Shown: positions 29,317 through 38,848 of the stretch, in pieces
Position numbering within the stretch: position 1 is the first letter of the stretch
Layout of the letters: each line of letters starts with the position of its first letter
From: Flavobacteriaceae bacterium
GTDB taxonomy: Bacteria; Bacteroidota; Bacteroidia; Flavobacteriales; Flavobacteriaceae
Assembly (NCBI GenBank): GCA_026709415.1
Contig: JAPOSZ010000012.1
Coordinates: forward strand, 50,645-114,644
DNA: 64,000 bases
Direction of reading: 5' to 3'
The notes under the pieces: generated by a model
The model's database searches: none
Told to the model about the DNA's origin: nothing
The model's input: only the letters and a program-made list of their open reading frames with translations
Position numbers and translations under genes: made by a program

Positions 29317-29454
29317 ATGACCAATAATAGTAAACCTTTGATTGATAAAACTCAATCGTCTGTTATAAAGCATTTGGAAACCAAATGCATCATGTTTAAA
29401 TACAGTGAAATCACCGAACTTAAAAGACAATCTAATGGGAGATTTCGGCGATAA
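29317..29454 (+). CDS. Possible small basic protein, 45 residues
   Basis: An ATG-started frame divergent from the DUF349 gene encodes a protein with a basic tail (ELKRQSNGRFRR). I do not recognise it. A near-match -7 box (TACGTTTT) lies at 29286-29293. A hairpin at 29461-29481 follows the stop. The only support is its independent position next to the DUF349 start and its unbiased composition, so it may not be real. Confidence 0.35.
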   Translation: MTNNSKPLIDKTQSSVIKHLETKCIMFKYSEITELKRQSNGRFRR

Positions 29455-29481
29455 AAAAACCACTGACTTTTTAAAACAGTG
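29453..29481 (-). terminator. Possible minus-strand terminator after aroE
   Basis: On the minus strand a 5-bp stem (CACTG/CAGTG, 11-base loop) is followed by G and seven T. It lies 240 bases beyond the aroE stop and may end the DUF368-aroE message. The stem is short. Confidence 0.35.
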
Positions 29482-29718
29482 AAAATTATTCTTTACATGA
29501 GAAAGGGTTCCTAATAAAAAGATTAGTCCCCTAAAGTAGAATAAAAAGTGTGCGTATAGAAAATCATTTTGCTTCCAAAAAAAGGATGATGACAGTTCGA
29601 CATGTCGTTTTTGGATTGAATTAAAAACATTCGGCGATGAGAGATTTTCCATACAAGTAAAGTATATCTATAGGGAAGACACAATTTAAAATTTGTTTCT
29701 TGATCATATCTTCTATGG

Positions 29719-30471
29719 TTATTTATTCCATATTTCCCAAGCTTTTTCAGCTTGGTACATTAACATTTTTAGCCCACCAATAATCTGGGCCCCTTTTTGT
29801 ACGCCTAATTTTAAAAAACGCGTTATTTCAGGATTATAAACCAAATCGTAAAGAATATGGTTTTTATTCAAATAATGATAGGGTATTGAAGGGTGTGTAT
29901 CCACCTTTGGAAAGGTCCCCAATGGTGTGGTATTGATGATTAAAAGTCGATGTTTAAACAGTTCTTGGTTCAAATCTTGATAAGAAACTTGGTTTTTTTT
30001 ATTTGGGAAACGAGAAACAAAGGTATAAGAAATTTTATTTTTTTTTAAAACGTACTCAACGGCTTTAGATGCCCCTCCAGTCCCCAATATCAGTGCTTGC
30101 TTTGGTAAAACTTCAACAACTTCAATCAAAGACTTTTCAAACCCATAAAAATCGGTATTGTAACCAACTTTTTTGTTTTTATCTGTCATGTGAACCACAT
30201 TGATCGCTCCGATTTCTTTTGCTTGAATGGATAGTGAATCAAGAAATGGAATGATTTGCTGTTTATAGGGTATGGTGACATTTAGACCAACTAGTGATTT
30301 TAGAGCAAAGACTTTTTCAACTTCATCGATGTGTTTAAGATCAAAATTTTTATAATCACAATGTTCAATTTTTAATTTTTTGAATTTTTCTGAAAAATAG
30401 TTTTGAGAAAATGAATAGGATATGTTTTCCCCAATCAGTCCGAATTGTCTAAATCTAATGTTTTCTTGCAT
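29719..30471 (-). CDS. aroE: Shikimate dehydrogenase
   Basis: AroE reduces 3-dehydroshikimate with NADPH in aromatic amino acid synthesis. The 250-residue protein shows the substrate site GLIGENISYSFSQNYF, catalytic lysine in GLNVTIPYKQ, the NADP site LILGTGGASKAV and NTTPLGTFP. It overlaps the preceding DUF368 gene by 17 bases, so the two are translated together. Confidence 0.93.
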   Translation of the reverse strand: MQENIRFRQFGLIGENISYSFSQNYFSEKFKKLKIEHCDYKNFDLKHIDEVEKVFALKSLVGLNVTIPYKQQIIPFLDSLSIQAKEIGAINVVHMTDKNKKVGYNTDFYGFEKSLIEVVEVLPKQALILGTGGASKAVEYVLKKNKISYTFVSRFPNKKNQVSYQDLNQELFKHRLLIINTTPLGTFPKVDTHPSIPYHYLNKNHILYDLVYNPEITRFLKLGVQKGAQIIGGLKMLMYQAEKAWEIWNK

Positions 30472-31471
30472 AATTCTGTAATAAGACTAAAATAATGCAA
30501 CCCAATAAAATACTCCCTAGCGTCGTGTAGGTAGATAATAAATGTAGGTTAGGTAAATAATAATCATAATTACTGACAACAGGGTCCCCAATTTGACCTG
30601 TAACATAATGCCCTGATTCACTGACTTTGTAATTGGTGTGTTTCCATGGCCAAGAAGTAAAGATCGTACCAGCGATAAATCCAATAATCGTTGCCGTGGT
30701 GATTTGTTGATACCGTTTAAGGACAAAACTCAGCAGATTTGAAAAAAAGATCAATCCAACAACGGATCCAATACCAAATACAATCATGATGATGAGATAA
30801 TGCATTTTGATGTGATCATTGAATACACTGAATTTAAATTGAACCAAATGAATGATGATATCGAACAGATGATTCACGGAGTCAACCAGTAGCAAATTAT
30901 AATTCCCCAATACCAATATCAAAAAAGAGCCTGATAAACCCGGCATGGTCATGCCAATAATACCAACCATTCCACAGATTAAAACCATCCATAATTGATC
31001 GTTTTCTGCTCCAGGATTGGCCAGAGTAATAAACAATCCGGTACTAATACCAAACAAGACCCCTAGAACCGTTTTAAAATTCCAAACCTTTATATCCCAA
31101 TACACATAATAAAGAGAAGTTAAGATCAATCCAAAAAACAACCCCCAAACTTCTTTTTCATAATAGGTAAACCCTAGATCTAAAAGTTGTGATATACCGA
31201 AATAACTAAATAAACTTCCTAAAAATAAATAGGTCAAAAATTTGAAATTGGCATATTCCAAAGCGAGTTTCCACTTTTGACTAAAAAGCAGTTTAACAAA
31301 TTTTAAATTCACTCTTTTAAGGGAATGAATCATTTCTGGATAAAAGCCGGCAACAAAAGCAACAATACCGCCTGAAACCCCAGGTATTTTATTGGCTGCC
31401 CCCATGGCAACCCCTTTGACAAAAAGCAGCAAATAATCTTTGAGCTTTCTATTATTTCGATTAGGTAACAT
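30455..31471 (-). CDS. DUF368 membrane protein, copy 2 (undecaprenyl-phosphate carrier family)
   Basis: A multi-pass membrane protein with the two DUF368 inverted-repeat signatures, NKIPGVSGGIVAFVAGFYP near the start and TMPGLSGSFLILVLGNY in the middle. Members of DUF368 (PopT) recycle undecaprenyl phosphate across the membrane for cell-wall synthesis, known from work in other bacteria. I use ATG 31471; an ATG at 31498 would add nine residues. It follows a second DUF368 gene directly and overlaps it by 11 bases. Confidence 0.85.
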   Translation of the reverse strand: MLPNRNNRKLKDYLLLFVKGVAMGAANKIPGVSGGIVAFVAGFYPEMIHSLKRVNLKFVKLLFSQKWKLALEYANFKFLTYLFLGSLFSYFGISQLLDLGFTYYEKEVWGLFFGLILTSLYYVYWDIKVWNFKTVLGVLFGISTGLFITLANPGAENDQLWMVLICGMVGIIGMTMPGLSGSFLILVLGNYNLLLVDSVNHLFDIIIHLVQFKFSVFNDHIKMHYLIIMIVFGIGSVVGLIFFSNLLSFVLKRYQQITTATIIGFIAGTIFTSWPWKHTNYKVSESGHYVTGQIGDPVVSNYDYYLPNLHLLSTYTTLGSILLGCIILVLLQNYARKH

Positions 31472-32417
31472 GGGATTGTTTAAATGAAATGAACCCACAT
31501 TTTTTTAACAGCACCATGATGCTAATCCCCACGATAAAAACAATGATAGCCCCTAAAAGATGGGCTTGATGATGGTATTGGTTTGGCCAAACCAATTGAG
31601 ATAAATTCCCAATGACTTCATCTTTATCAATGTTCTGCCAAGGCCATATTCGGTAAAGGACGCCGATCATAATCCCCACCAATATGGCATAACTAGTGGA
31701 TCGGTATCGTTCAAATAGATAATCCAATAATCTGACAAAAGTTTTTAAACCCACCAAAACCCCTGCTAAAAAAATTGAAAGAACCAAAAGGGAATCTATA
31801 AAAAGTGGATTATTGAATTGTAAAAAGTAGGTGCTCAAATCATTCAACCGTTCGATGAGTAAGGGATATACCCCCAATATAATTAAGATTAACGCTCCTG
31901 AAATGCCAGGAAGTACCATAGCTATAATACCGATAGCCCCACAGAAAAACAAATAGAGATAATGGGGACTACCATCAAATGATCCAAGGCAGCTAATCCC
32001 AAAGGAAATTATAGCGGCCATTAAAAGTTGAAAAAAAGCTTTTACTGAAAATTTGATTTGTTTTATCAGATAATAAATGCTGAATATCAATAATCCCCCA
32101 AAAAAAGACCAAATGAATATGGAATAATGATCAAATAACCATTCGATTGTTTTTGCTAGAGTAAAAATCCCAATTAATACGCCGGTGAAAAAAGGCACTA
32201 AAAAATTCCCTTTGCTTTGATTCCAAAATTTTTGAAAGCGTCCTGTTAGAATAAATCTAAAGGATTTAATTTTTAATTGATTTATGCTATGAATTAAATC
32301 ATTGTAGATTCCAAATGCTAGCGCGATGGTTCCACCAGATATGCCTGGTAAAACATCAATAGCACCTACAAAAACACCTTTGACTAAAAGAGAAAAAAAC
32401 TGTACAACAGCTTTCAA
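31461..32417 (-). CDS. DUF368 membrane protein, copy 1 (undecaprenyl-phosphate carrier family)
   Basis: The first of two tandem DUF368 genes, 318 residues, with LPGISGGTIALAFGIYN near residues 23-39 and VLPGISGALILIILGVYP in the centre. It starts with TTG at 32417, 18 bases after a TAnnTTTG box (32435-32442). The two copies are clearly diverged, so they may form a pair or carry different lipids. aroE follows in the same message. Confidence 0.85.
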   Translation of the reverse strand: MKAVVQFFSLLVKGVFVGAIDVLPGISGGTIALAFGIYNDLIHSINQLKIKSFRFILTGRFQKFWNQSKGNFLVPFFTGVLIGIFTLAKTIEWLFDHYSIFIWSFFGGLLIFSIYYLIKQIKFSVKAFFQLLMAAIISFGISCLGSFDGSPHYLYLFFCGAIGIIAMVLPGISGALILIILGVYPLLIERLNDLSTYFLQFNNPLFIDSLLVLSIFLAGVLVGLKTFVRLLDYLFERYRSTSYAILVGIMIGVLYRIWPWQNIDKDEVIGNLSQLVWPNQYHHQAHLLGAIIVFIVGISIMVLLKKCGFISFKQSHVT

Positions 32418-32434
32418 ATATTCTTACAAAGCAA

Positions 32435-32442
32435 CAAAGATA
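32435..32442 (-). promoter_or_regulatory. -7 promoter box of the DUF368-aroE operon
   Basis: The minus strand reads TATCTTTG, a full TAnnTTTG match, about 18 bases upstream of the TTG start. This supports that TTG as the start. Confidence 0.5.
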
Positions 32443-32688
32443 AGAATAGACTTTTGTACAGATAAAAAGAGTTTTTGTTGAAAAGGAAATAAAATGTATA
32501 ATTCAATAACTAACAATGAAGAACATCTTGATAGAATAACATTTTTTATTGCAGATTTTAATTATCTATTTTCTCTGATGGATAGGTGAGGTTCCACAAG
32601 AACATTTTGAACGAGATAGTGAACTAGGTCATTGTTATTTTAAACCTTAAGGTTTTGAATCCGTTTTTTAAACAAAAATCAGTATTAC
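32443..32688. other. Non-coding stretch between DUF368 and pyrH
   Basis: The 300 bases between these divergent genes hold the two promoter boxes listed separately. A 31-codon frame from ATG 32493 has no recognisable feature and is left out. Confidence 0.4.
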
Positions 32689-32696
32689 TAATTTTG
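32689..32696 (+). promoter_or_regulatory. -7 promoter box upstream of pyrH
   Basis: TAATTTTG matches TAnnTTTG and lies 21 bases before the pyrH ATG, giving a short leader of about 17 bases. Confidence 0.5.
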
Positions 32697-32717
32697 GTGC
32701 TCGATAAAAGATTTTGA

Positions 32718-33425
32718 ATGACTTACAATAGAATTTTGCTCAAACTAAGTGGTGAAGCCTTGATGGGAACCAAATCCTTTGGTATTGATCATCTCAAATT
32801 GAACGATTATGCTTTAGAAATTAAGAAAGTATTTGACTTAGGGGTACAAATTGCTATTGTGATTGGTGGCGGAAACATTTTTCGAGGTCGGGAAAGTATA
32901 GACCAAGGCATTGATCGTGTTCAAGCCGATTATATGGGGATGCTGGCAACGGTGATTAATGGACTGGCATTACAAACGGTGTTAGAAAATCATAAAATAC
33001 CCACGCGACTACAAACGGCCATTGATGTGGAAGCCATTGCGGAACCCTTTATTAAAAGGAGAGCTGTTAGACATCTAGAAAAAAATAGAGTAGTGATTTT
33101 TGGAGCCGGGACTGGCAATCCATTCTTTACAACGGACAGTGCTGCCGTTTTGAGAGCTATAGAAATTAATGCCGATGTAATTCTCAAAGGAACAAGAGTC
33201 GATGGTATTTATGATACGGATCCAGAAAAAAATAATTTAGCCATTAAATTTGAATCCCTTTCATTCAATGAAGCTTTATCCAAAGGAATTAAAGTCATGG
33301 ACACAACGGCTTTTACACTCAGCCAAGAAAATAAACTGCCTATCATTGTTTTTGATATGAACCGACCCGATAATTTTGTTAAAATAATCAGAGGTGAAAA
33401 AATAGGAACTATCGTCACTCATTAG
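32718..33425 (+). CDS. pyrH: UMP kinase
   Basis: PyrH phosphorylates UMP to UDP. The 235-residue amino-acid-kinase fold protein shows [13 protein letters not shown] at the start, [10 protein letters not shown] (about 48-57), [19 protein letters not shown] with the nucleotide site and [13 protein letters not shown]. frr follows after nine bases; the pyrH-frr pairing is widely conserved. Confidence 0.96.
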   Translation: MTYNRILLKLSGEALMGTKSFGIDHLKLNDYALEIKKVFDLGVQIAIVIGGGNIFRGRESIDQGIDRVQADYMGMLATVINGLALQTVLENHKIPTRLQTAIDVEAIAEPFIKRRAVRHLEKNRVVIFGAGTGNPFFTTDSAAVLRAIEINADVILKGTRVDGIYDTDPEKNNLAIKFESLSFNEALSKGIKVMDTTAFTLSQENKLPIIVFDMNRPDNFVKIIRGEKIGTIVTH

Positions 33426-33434
33426 TTTGAAACC

Positions 33435-33989
33435 ATGAATGAAGAAATGGAGTTTATTGTAGAAGAAGCCAAAGAATCTATGGAATTAGGGATTTCACAT
33501 TTGGCTACTGAATTTCAAAATATCCGAACGGGAAGAGCCTCACCGGTCATGTTATCCAGTGTCTTTGTGGATTACTATGGACAATCCACCCCTTTAAATA
33601 AAGTAGCTAATATCAACACGCCGGATGCCAATACCATTTTTGTGCAACCTTGGGATAAAAAGCAAATTCCGGAAATAGAAAATGGTATCATGAGAGCAAA
33701 CTTGGGATTTAATCCCACGAACAATGGTGAAATGGTGATTATCAATGTGCCTCCTTTGACAGAAGAACGTCGGAAAAATTTGGTCAAAATCGCTCGTTCC
33801 GAAGCCGAAAAAGCAAGGATTTCCATTCGGCGAGCCAGACAAGAAGCCAATCAAAACATTAAAAGTGTTGATGTCTCTGAAGATTTAAAACAAAATTGTC
33901 AAATTGATATCCAAACATTAACAAATCAATACAACGATAAAATTTCGAAAATCTTATCTGTCAAAGAAGAAGAAATCATGGAAGTTTAA
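33435..33989 (+). CDS. frr: Ribosome recycling factor
   Basis: RRF splits post-termination ribosomes together with EF-G. The 184-residue protein has NIRTGRASPVML near residue 30, the hinge region YYGQSTPLNKVANI and LTEERRKNLVKIARSEAEKAR typical of the three-helix bundle. It is co-transcribed with pyrH. Confidence 0.97.
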   Translation: MNEEMEFIVEEAKESMELGISHLATEFQNIRTGRASPVMLSSVFVDYYGQSTPLNKVANINTPDANTIFVQPWDKKQIPEIENGIMRANLGFNPTNNGEMVIINVPPLTEERRKNLVKIARSEAEKARISIRRARQEANQNIKSVDVSEDLKQNCQIDIQTLTNQYNDKISKILSVKEEEIMEV

Positions 33990-34046
33990 AATGGAAAATA
34001 ATCGCTCCCCCTTCATTTCCGTTATTTTAAATGAAACTTTGTGCCA

Positions 34047-34072
34047 AACTCAATGGGTGTGGAACTTGAGTT
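34047..34072. terminator. Hairpin after frr, possible weak terminator
   Basis: A 7-bp inverted repeat (AACTCAA...TTGAGTT, 12-base loop) lies 58 bases beyond the frr stop and is not followed by a clear T run. Confidence 0.25.
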
Positions 34073-34093
34073 AATCGTTTTCATGATCATTGG

Positions 34094-34123
34094 TTGAATC
34101 TTTGATCTAAAAATTTATTTTTG
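34094..34123 (+). promoter_or_regulatory. Promoter of asnS
   Basis: TTG at 34094-34096, a 19-base spacer and TATTTTTG at 34116-34123 together match the Bacteroidota promoter pattern TTG-N19-TAnnTTTG. The asnS ATG is 18 bases downstream. This is the most complete promoter I found in the window. Confidence 0.6.
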
Positions 34124-34140
34124 GTGGCTTCGTTTAAAAG

Positions 34141-35574
34141 ATGAATAGTCTACGAATTTCTGATATTCTAAAAGGGGCCCTCATTGGTCAGCAATTGAGT
34201 GTTAATGGTTGGGTAAAAACCTTTCGTACCAATCGCTTTATCGCATTAAATGATGGATCGACGCTCAATAATTTGCAATGTGTCATTGATTATGTATCGT
34301 TTGATAAACAACTACTGAAATCAATATCGACAGGCGCTTCATTGAATATTGTCGGCACATTAATCAAAAGTCAAGGAGCCGGTCAACAAGTTGAATTACA
34401 AGTAGAGAAGTTAAACATTCTTGGACAGAGTGATCCAACACAGTATCCCATACAACCTAAAAAACACAGTTTAGAATTTCTTCGACAAAAAGCGCATTTG
34501 AGAATTCGAACAAATACCATTTCGGCAGTGATGAGGGTGCGCTCTCAAGTAGCGCAATCTATCCATAAATTTTTCAGTCTCAAAAAATTTTACTACATAC
34601 ATTCTCCCATTATCACTTCTAATGATGCTGAGGGTGCTGGAGACCTCTTTCGAGTAACCACATTGGATATTGAAAATAAACCACTGGATAACAAAGGAAA
34701 AATCGACTGGTCTCAAGATTTTTTTGGAAAACCAACGCATCTAACAGTTTCTGGTCAACTGGAAGCCGAAATTTATGCTTTGGGGTTGGGAAATGTGTAC
34801 ACTTTTGGACCAACTTTTCGTGCGGAAAATTCAAATACCTCAAGACATCTTGCTGAATTTTGGATGATTGAACCAGAAATGGCTTTTTATGATTTAAATC
34901 AAAATATCGATTTGGCCCAAGAATTTATTTGTTGGATATTAAAAGATACTTTGGAACAGGCCATCGAAGATTTGAATTTTTTAAATCAGCGCTTTAAAGA
35001 AGAACAATTATCCAAACCATTGATTCAACGGAGTCCTCTGGATTTAATTGAAAGAATAGAATTCATTTTAAAACATCCATTTGAAAGGGTATCGTACCAA
35101 GAAGCTATCGCTATCTTAAAAAACTCTAAACCCAATAAAAAGAAAAAATTCATCAATCCTGTAACCGGATGGGGGATGGATTTACAAAGTGAACACGAAC
35201 GGTTTTTAGTTGAAAAGCATTTTAAACAACCCGTGGTGATTTATAATTACCCTAAAGACATCAAAGCTTTTTATATGAGAAGTAACCCTGATGGAAAAAC
35301 CGTTGCGGCAATGGATATTTTATTTCCAGGTATAGGAGAAATTGTTGGTGGTTCTCAGCGTGAAGAACGATTGGAGATTCTACAAGAACGTATTGAACAA
35401 TTAAATATTGATTCAAAAGAACTTTGGTGGTATTTAGAGTTGCGAAAATTTGGAACGGTCCCACATAGTGGTTTTGGGTTAGGATTTGAACGTCTTATCC
35501 AGTTCATAACGGGGATGACCAATATCCGAGATGTTATACCATTTCCACGCACGCCGGGTAGTGTTTCGTTTTAA
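34141..35574 (+). CDS. asnS: Asparaginyl-tRNA synthetase
   Basis: A class IIb synthetase. The N-terminal OB-fold domain starts with LSVNGWVKTFRTNRF. The catalytic core has motif 2 (FRAENSNTSRHLAEFWMIEPEM) and motif 3 (GFGLGFERLIQF). An insertion typical of the asparaginyl type is present. Length (477) is normal. The gene has its own promoter and is followed by 450 bases of non-coding DNA before rpoN. Confidence 0.96.
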   Translation: MNSLRISDILKGALIGQQLSVNGWVKTFRTNRFIALNDGSTLNNLQCVIDYVSFDKQLLKSISTGASLNIVGTLIKSQGAGQQVELQVEKLNILGQSDPTQYPIQPKKHSLEFLRQKAHLRIRTNTISAVMRVRSQVAQSIHKFFSLKKFYYIHSPIITSNDAEGAGDLFRVTTLDIENKPLDNKGKIDWSQDFFGKPTHLTVSGQLEAEIYALGLGNVYTFGPTFRAENSNTSRHLAEFWMIEPEMAFYDLNQNIDLAQEFICWILKDTLEQAIEDLNFLNQRFKEEQLSKPLIQRSPLDLIERIEFILKHPFERVSYQEAIAILKNSKPNKKKKFINPVTGWGMDLQSEHERFLVEKHFKQPVVIYNYPKDIKAFYMRSNPDGKTVAAMDILFPGIGEIVGGSQREERLEILQERIEQLNIDSKELWWYLELRKFGTVPHSGFGLGFERLIQFITGMTNIRDVIPFPRTPGSVSF

Positions 35575-36010
35575 TCATAAAAACCTAGTAGTCATTCGAA
35601 GTGAGGCTTTATGGAATGTAAACCATCTTCTTAAAAGAATGTTTTTTGTAGCCCTTTATTTTTTAATAATCGACTGACAAAACATGGTTGTTTTAGCTAT
35701 AAGCAGTCTTGGTGATGAGTCTAAAAATTGGCAATGAAATTCAAACATTATTCCCCTCTATTTTAGTCACTATAAATCTTAACGGATGGTAAAAACTATA
35801 AAAAGGTTCCTTCTAGAAATATAGTATTCAATCATTCATCATGAAAAAAGTCGGGGTATCAAGCAACTACCCATAAAACAGTTCAGTTCTTGATGATATT
35901 TGTTTATGAGAAATTTGTAGAAAGTACCGTGGCAACGATTTTTTAAGCCGATATCATCAATGACTCAGAAAAAACTTCAGCTGTCCTTAAATTCTAGGAA
36001 ATCAATTCTG
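35575..36010. other. Non-coding stretch between asnS and rpoN
   Basis: About 440 bases with no gene or hairpin I can support. Its end carries the rpoN promoter box. Confidence 0.4.
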
Positions 36011-36018
36011 TAATTTTG
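36011..36018 (+). promoter_or_regulatory. -7 promoter box abutting the rpoN start
   Basis: TAATTTTG ends four bases before the rpoN ATG. In this promoter class transcription starts roughly five bases after the box, so the rpoN message would be leaderless or nearly so. Confidence 0.45.
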
Positions 36019-36022
36019 TCAT

Positions 36023-37480
36023 ATGTTGAAACAACAACAAAAATTACAGCAAACCACGCGTTTATCACCATTGCAAATTCAATTGATGAATCAAATTCGA
36101 TTGAATTTGGAAGAGTTGGAACAAGCTGTTGAAATGGAGATCAATGAAAATCCAGCGTTGGAAAGGAACAACTATGAATACAATGCTAGTTCTGAATCCA
36201 AAGATTATGCTCAGGGAAATTCAGCCGATTCAGAAAGTTCTACTTCCCAAGAAGATTTTAATCAGGATTCGTATGGTCTAGATGACGATATTCCAAGTTA
36301 TCAATTGTATGATAAATATGGCGCCCCCGAAGAAAAAGATTCAATGCCTCTAGCTTTTGAAATCAGTTTTCTTCAGCAGGTAATGGATCAAATTGGTTCA
36401 TTGAATTTTACCCCTGAGCAAATTCCTATAGCAGAATTTGTGATCGGTAGTATCGATAGTAATGGCTATATCCGATTATCGGATCAAGATATTGTGGATA
36501 ACTTGGCGTTTAATCACAACATAGAGATTCAAGTTGGTGATTTAAAGCCGATTATAAAAGCTATTCAAAGTTTGGATCCACCAGGGATTGGGGCTAGAGA
36601 CTTAAAAGATTGTCTGTTGATACAACTCAAAAGAAGACAGAATAAAACAAGTGATGTTCTCAATGCCATTGAGATTATCGAAAAACATTTTGGCCTTTAT
36701 GCTGATAGACGATTTGATAAACTCAAATTGACATTAAAAATTACGCAGGAACAACTAGTCAATGCATCTAAAGTCATCTATAGCTTGAATCCAAAACCGG
36801 GGAACTCGACAAGTAATTTGGAAAAGAATTCCTACGTTATACCAGACTTTACGGCTACTATCGAAGGAGATGAAGTTATTTTAAGTTTAAACCAAGCTAA
36901 TCTGCCAAAGCTAAAAATTTCGGATTCGTACAGACAGATGTTGCAGAACTACAAGGAAACTAAAAACATATCCAAAGAACAAAAACAAACCATCGAGTTT
37001 ATTAAGTCCAAACTTGAAAAAGCCAAATCATTTATCAATTTAATAAGTCAGCGGTATACAACTCTAGAAACCACAGTCAAAGCCATTATCAATCATCAAG
37101 TAGAATATTTTTTATCCGGTGATGAAAAAAAAATAAAGCCCTTGTCCTTAAAAGATATTGCTGATCAAGTGGAAATGGATATTTCAACCATATCGCGTGT
37201 CACTAGTAGCAAGTATATCGATACCCCTTATGGGGTCAAACTATTAAAATATTTTTTTTCAGAAGGTTTAAAAACTGTAGATGGGGATGAAATTTCTTCA
37301 TACAATGTTAAAAGTGCTATCAAAGAAATCATAAACGCTGAAGACAAAAACAAACCGATTTCAGATATCACGATTTCAAATATGTTGCAATCGGAAGGAT
37401 ACCAAGTCGCTCGTCGAACCGTTTCTAAATATCGAGAACAGATGAAAATACCGGTGTCTCGATTGCGGAAACAATTATAG
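36023..37480 (+). CDS. rpoN: RNA polymerase sigma-54 factor
   Basis: The 485-residue protein begins with the glutamine-rich region I (LKQQQKLQQTTRLSPLQIQLM), followed by an acidic linker, the core-binding region and a C-terminal DNA-binding part. The RpoN box appears as ARRTVSKYRE near residue 464. Sigma-54 recognises -24/-12 promoters with an activator ATPase; none was looked for here. Its end overlaps the PorT-like gene by six bases on the other strand. Confidence 0.95.
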   Translation: MLKQQQKLQQTTRLSPLQIQLMNQIRLNLEELEQAVEMEINENPALERNNYEYNASSESKDYAQGNSADSESSTSQEDFNQDSYGLDDDIPSYQLYDKYGAPEEKDSMPLAFEISFLQQVMDQIGSLNFTPEQIPIAEFVIGSIDSNGYIRLSDQDIVDNLAFNHNIEIQVGDLKPIIKAIQSLDPPGIGARDLKDCLLIQLKRRQNKTSDVLNAIEIIEKHFGLYADRRFDKLKLTLKITQEQLVNASKVIYSLNPKPGNSTSNLEKNSYVIPDFTATIEGDEVILSLNQANLPKLKISDSYRQMLQNYKETKNISKEQKQTIEFIKSKLEKAKSFINLISQRYTTLETTVKAIINHQVEYFLSGDEKKIKPLSLKDIADQVEMDISTISRVTSSKYIDTPYGVKLLKYFFSEGLKTVDGDEISSYNVKSAIKEIINAEDKNKPISDITISNMLQSEGYQVARRTVSKYREQMKIPVSRLRKQL

Positions 37481-38158
37481 GAGAAAAAAAATCAACCCTA
37501 ACTTTAAAGCATTCATTTGCAATGAGCTCTCCATTTGGATGATAGGAAGATTCGTTAACACCGGCTTGAGCTCATAAGAAACATAAATATTCCAAGTATT
37601 ATAACCAAAAGCTAAAAACAATTCACTACTCCAACGATTAATTTCATGTAGAATGTTGGTTTTGGAATCTTCAAATTTTGATTTGGCCGAGATATTCCAA
37701 AGAAATTTGATTCCGCTATGAACACGCCAAAATTGATAATCCTGGGGTGAGCTATCTCGCCATCTTAATTCGATAGGAAATTCAATAGATTGAAATCCGT
37801 TTGCCGTGGTCGAAGAACTCGTTTCAGCTTCTAGTTCATACGCTAAGGTTTGAGTCGCGGTATTCGATAGTCTTTTAAGATTGGAACTAAATTGAGCCGT
37901 TGAATATCCCAAACCAAGACCTATAGCCCACCGACCATCGACTGAGAGTGGGAAGTCACGAACAACACCAATCTGAAAATGACTTGATACGCCGCGTTGA
38001 AAAAAGTCACTTTGATTGCGAACAATCGACATGAAGGAAAGGCCTAAATAGATCTGGTCTTCTCTGTATGCTTGGCCTGTATTTTCATTGGATTGCCCAT
38101 ATCCTAGCAGACCAACTATGAGGAATACCAACAATAAATTATTTTGAATCGTTTTCAA
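37475..38158 (-). CDS. PorT-like outer-membrane protein (type IX secretion/gliding)
   Basis: A 227-residue protein with a signal peptide (LLLVFLIVGLLGYGQ) and a predicted small beta-barrel: IYLGLSFMSIVRNQSDFF, WAIGLGLGYSTAQFSS, IEFPIELRWR. This matches the PorT family, a component of the type IX secretion system. The position between rpoN and the ExbD genes agrees with flavobacterial gene order. Assignment to the PorT family is from pattern and context. Confidence 0.7.
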   Translation of the reverse strand: MKTIQNNLLLVFLIVGLLGYGQSNENTGQAYREDQIYLGLSFMSIVRNQSDFFQRGVSSHFQIGVVRDFPLSVDGRWAIGLGLGYSTAQFSSNLKRLSNTATQTLAYELEAETSSSTTANGFQSIEFPIELRWRDSSPQDYQFWRVHSGIKFLWNISAKSKFEDSKTNILHEINRWSSELFLAFGYNTWNIYVSYELKPVLTNLPIIQMESSLQMNALKLGLIFFLL

Positions 38159-38223
38159 ACTGTCAAATTAGAATCTCCAAAAACCATCGCTGTCTTATGA
38201 ATGCTTTAGTAGTGAAACTGGGC

Positions 38224-38254
38224 AAAAAAAAGAAAGAGACTAAAAGCCTCTTTC
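38224..38254 (-). terminator. Intrinsic terminator of the ExbB-ExbD operon
   Basis: On the minus strand a 9-bp stem (GAAAGAGGC, loop TTTTA, GTCTCTTTC, one G-U pair) is followed by eight T. It lies about 100 bases after the last ExbD stop and before the PorT-like gene, so that gene probably has its own promoter. Confidence 0.8.
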
Positions 38255-38357
38255 CAATGTATTGAAATCAAATTTGAAGTTACCCACAAATCTTTCGATG
38301 TTAAGAATAAATCTAAATCACCCCTATTTAAAACCTATTCCATCGAATAATTTGATT

Positions 38358-38840
38358 TCAATTTAGATTTTGAGCAGAAGAGCCAACTCTTGTCGTATAA
38401 TTAATTTTAAGAGCACTGACTTTTCTGAGTTCCTGTTTAATATCTGTAATCAGTCCCATTTTCGTTTCACCATCAACTTTTAACGCTGTGGTCAATACGT
38501 TTTGTAATTCTTGCCGTTTGGAAGCTCGTTCTGCTAAAACAAAAGGACCGACATCTTCAACATCTGCAAATTTGTCGTTGAGTTGAATTCTGGCTTGATT
38601 ACCAAAGGTTTCACGATATCTAATGGAAGGTTTTCCAGCATAGATGTACATAATGCGATCTTTTTTATCTAGTTTTTGGACTTGATCGGCCGTAGGTAGA
38701 ACATTTGAAACCATTAAAGTACTATCACGCATAACAGTGGCAACCATAAAGAAAAATAACAACATAAACACGATGTCAGGCAACGATGCTGTAGAAATGG
38801 CTGGTAAATCTCCTGATTTTTTCTTTACAAATTTTGACAT
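38358..38840 (-). CDS. ExbD/TolR-type protein, copy 2
   Basis: A 160-residue protein with one membrane segment near the start (LPDIVFMLLFFFMVATVM) containing the proton-path aspartate, then a periplasmic domain. With the ExbB-type protein it would use the proton gradient to energise TonB or gliding/secretion functions. It lies eight bases after the first ExbD gene. Confidence 0.85.
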   Translation of the reverse strand: MSKFVKKKSGDLPAISTASLPDIVFMLLFFFMVATVMRDSTLMVSNVLPTADQVQKLDKKDRIMYIYAGKPSIRYRETFGNQARIQLNDKFADVEDVGPFVLAERASKRQELQNVLTTALKVDGETKMGLITDIKQELRKVSALKINYTTRVGSSAQNLN

Positions 38841-38848
38841 AATAAGGA

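Noticed and set aside
29455..29718. 119-residue minus-strand frame across the gap after aroE
   Set aside because: It overlaps the DUF349 start region, is rich in Phe and His without a motif, and spans a likely terminator.
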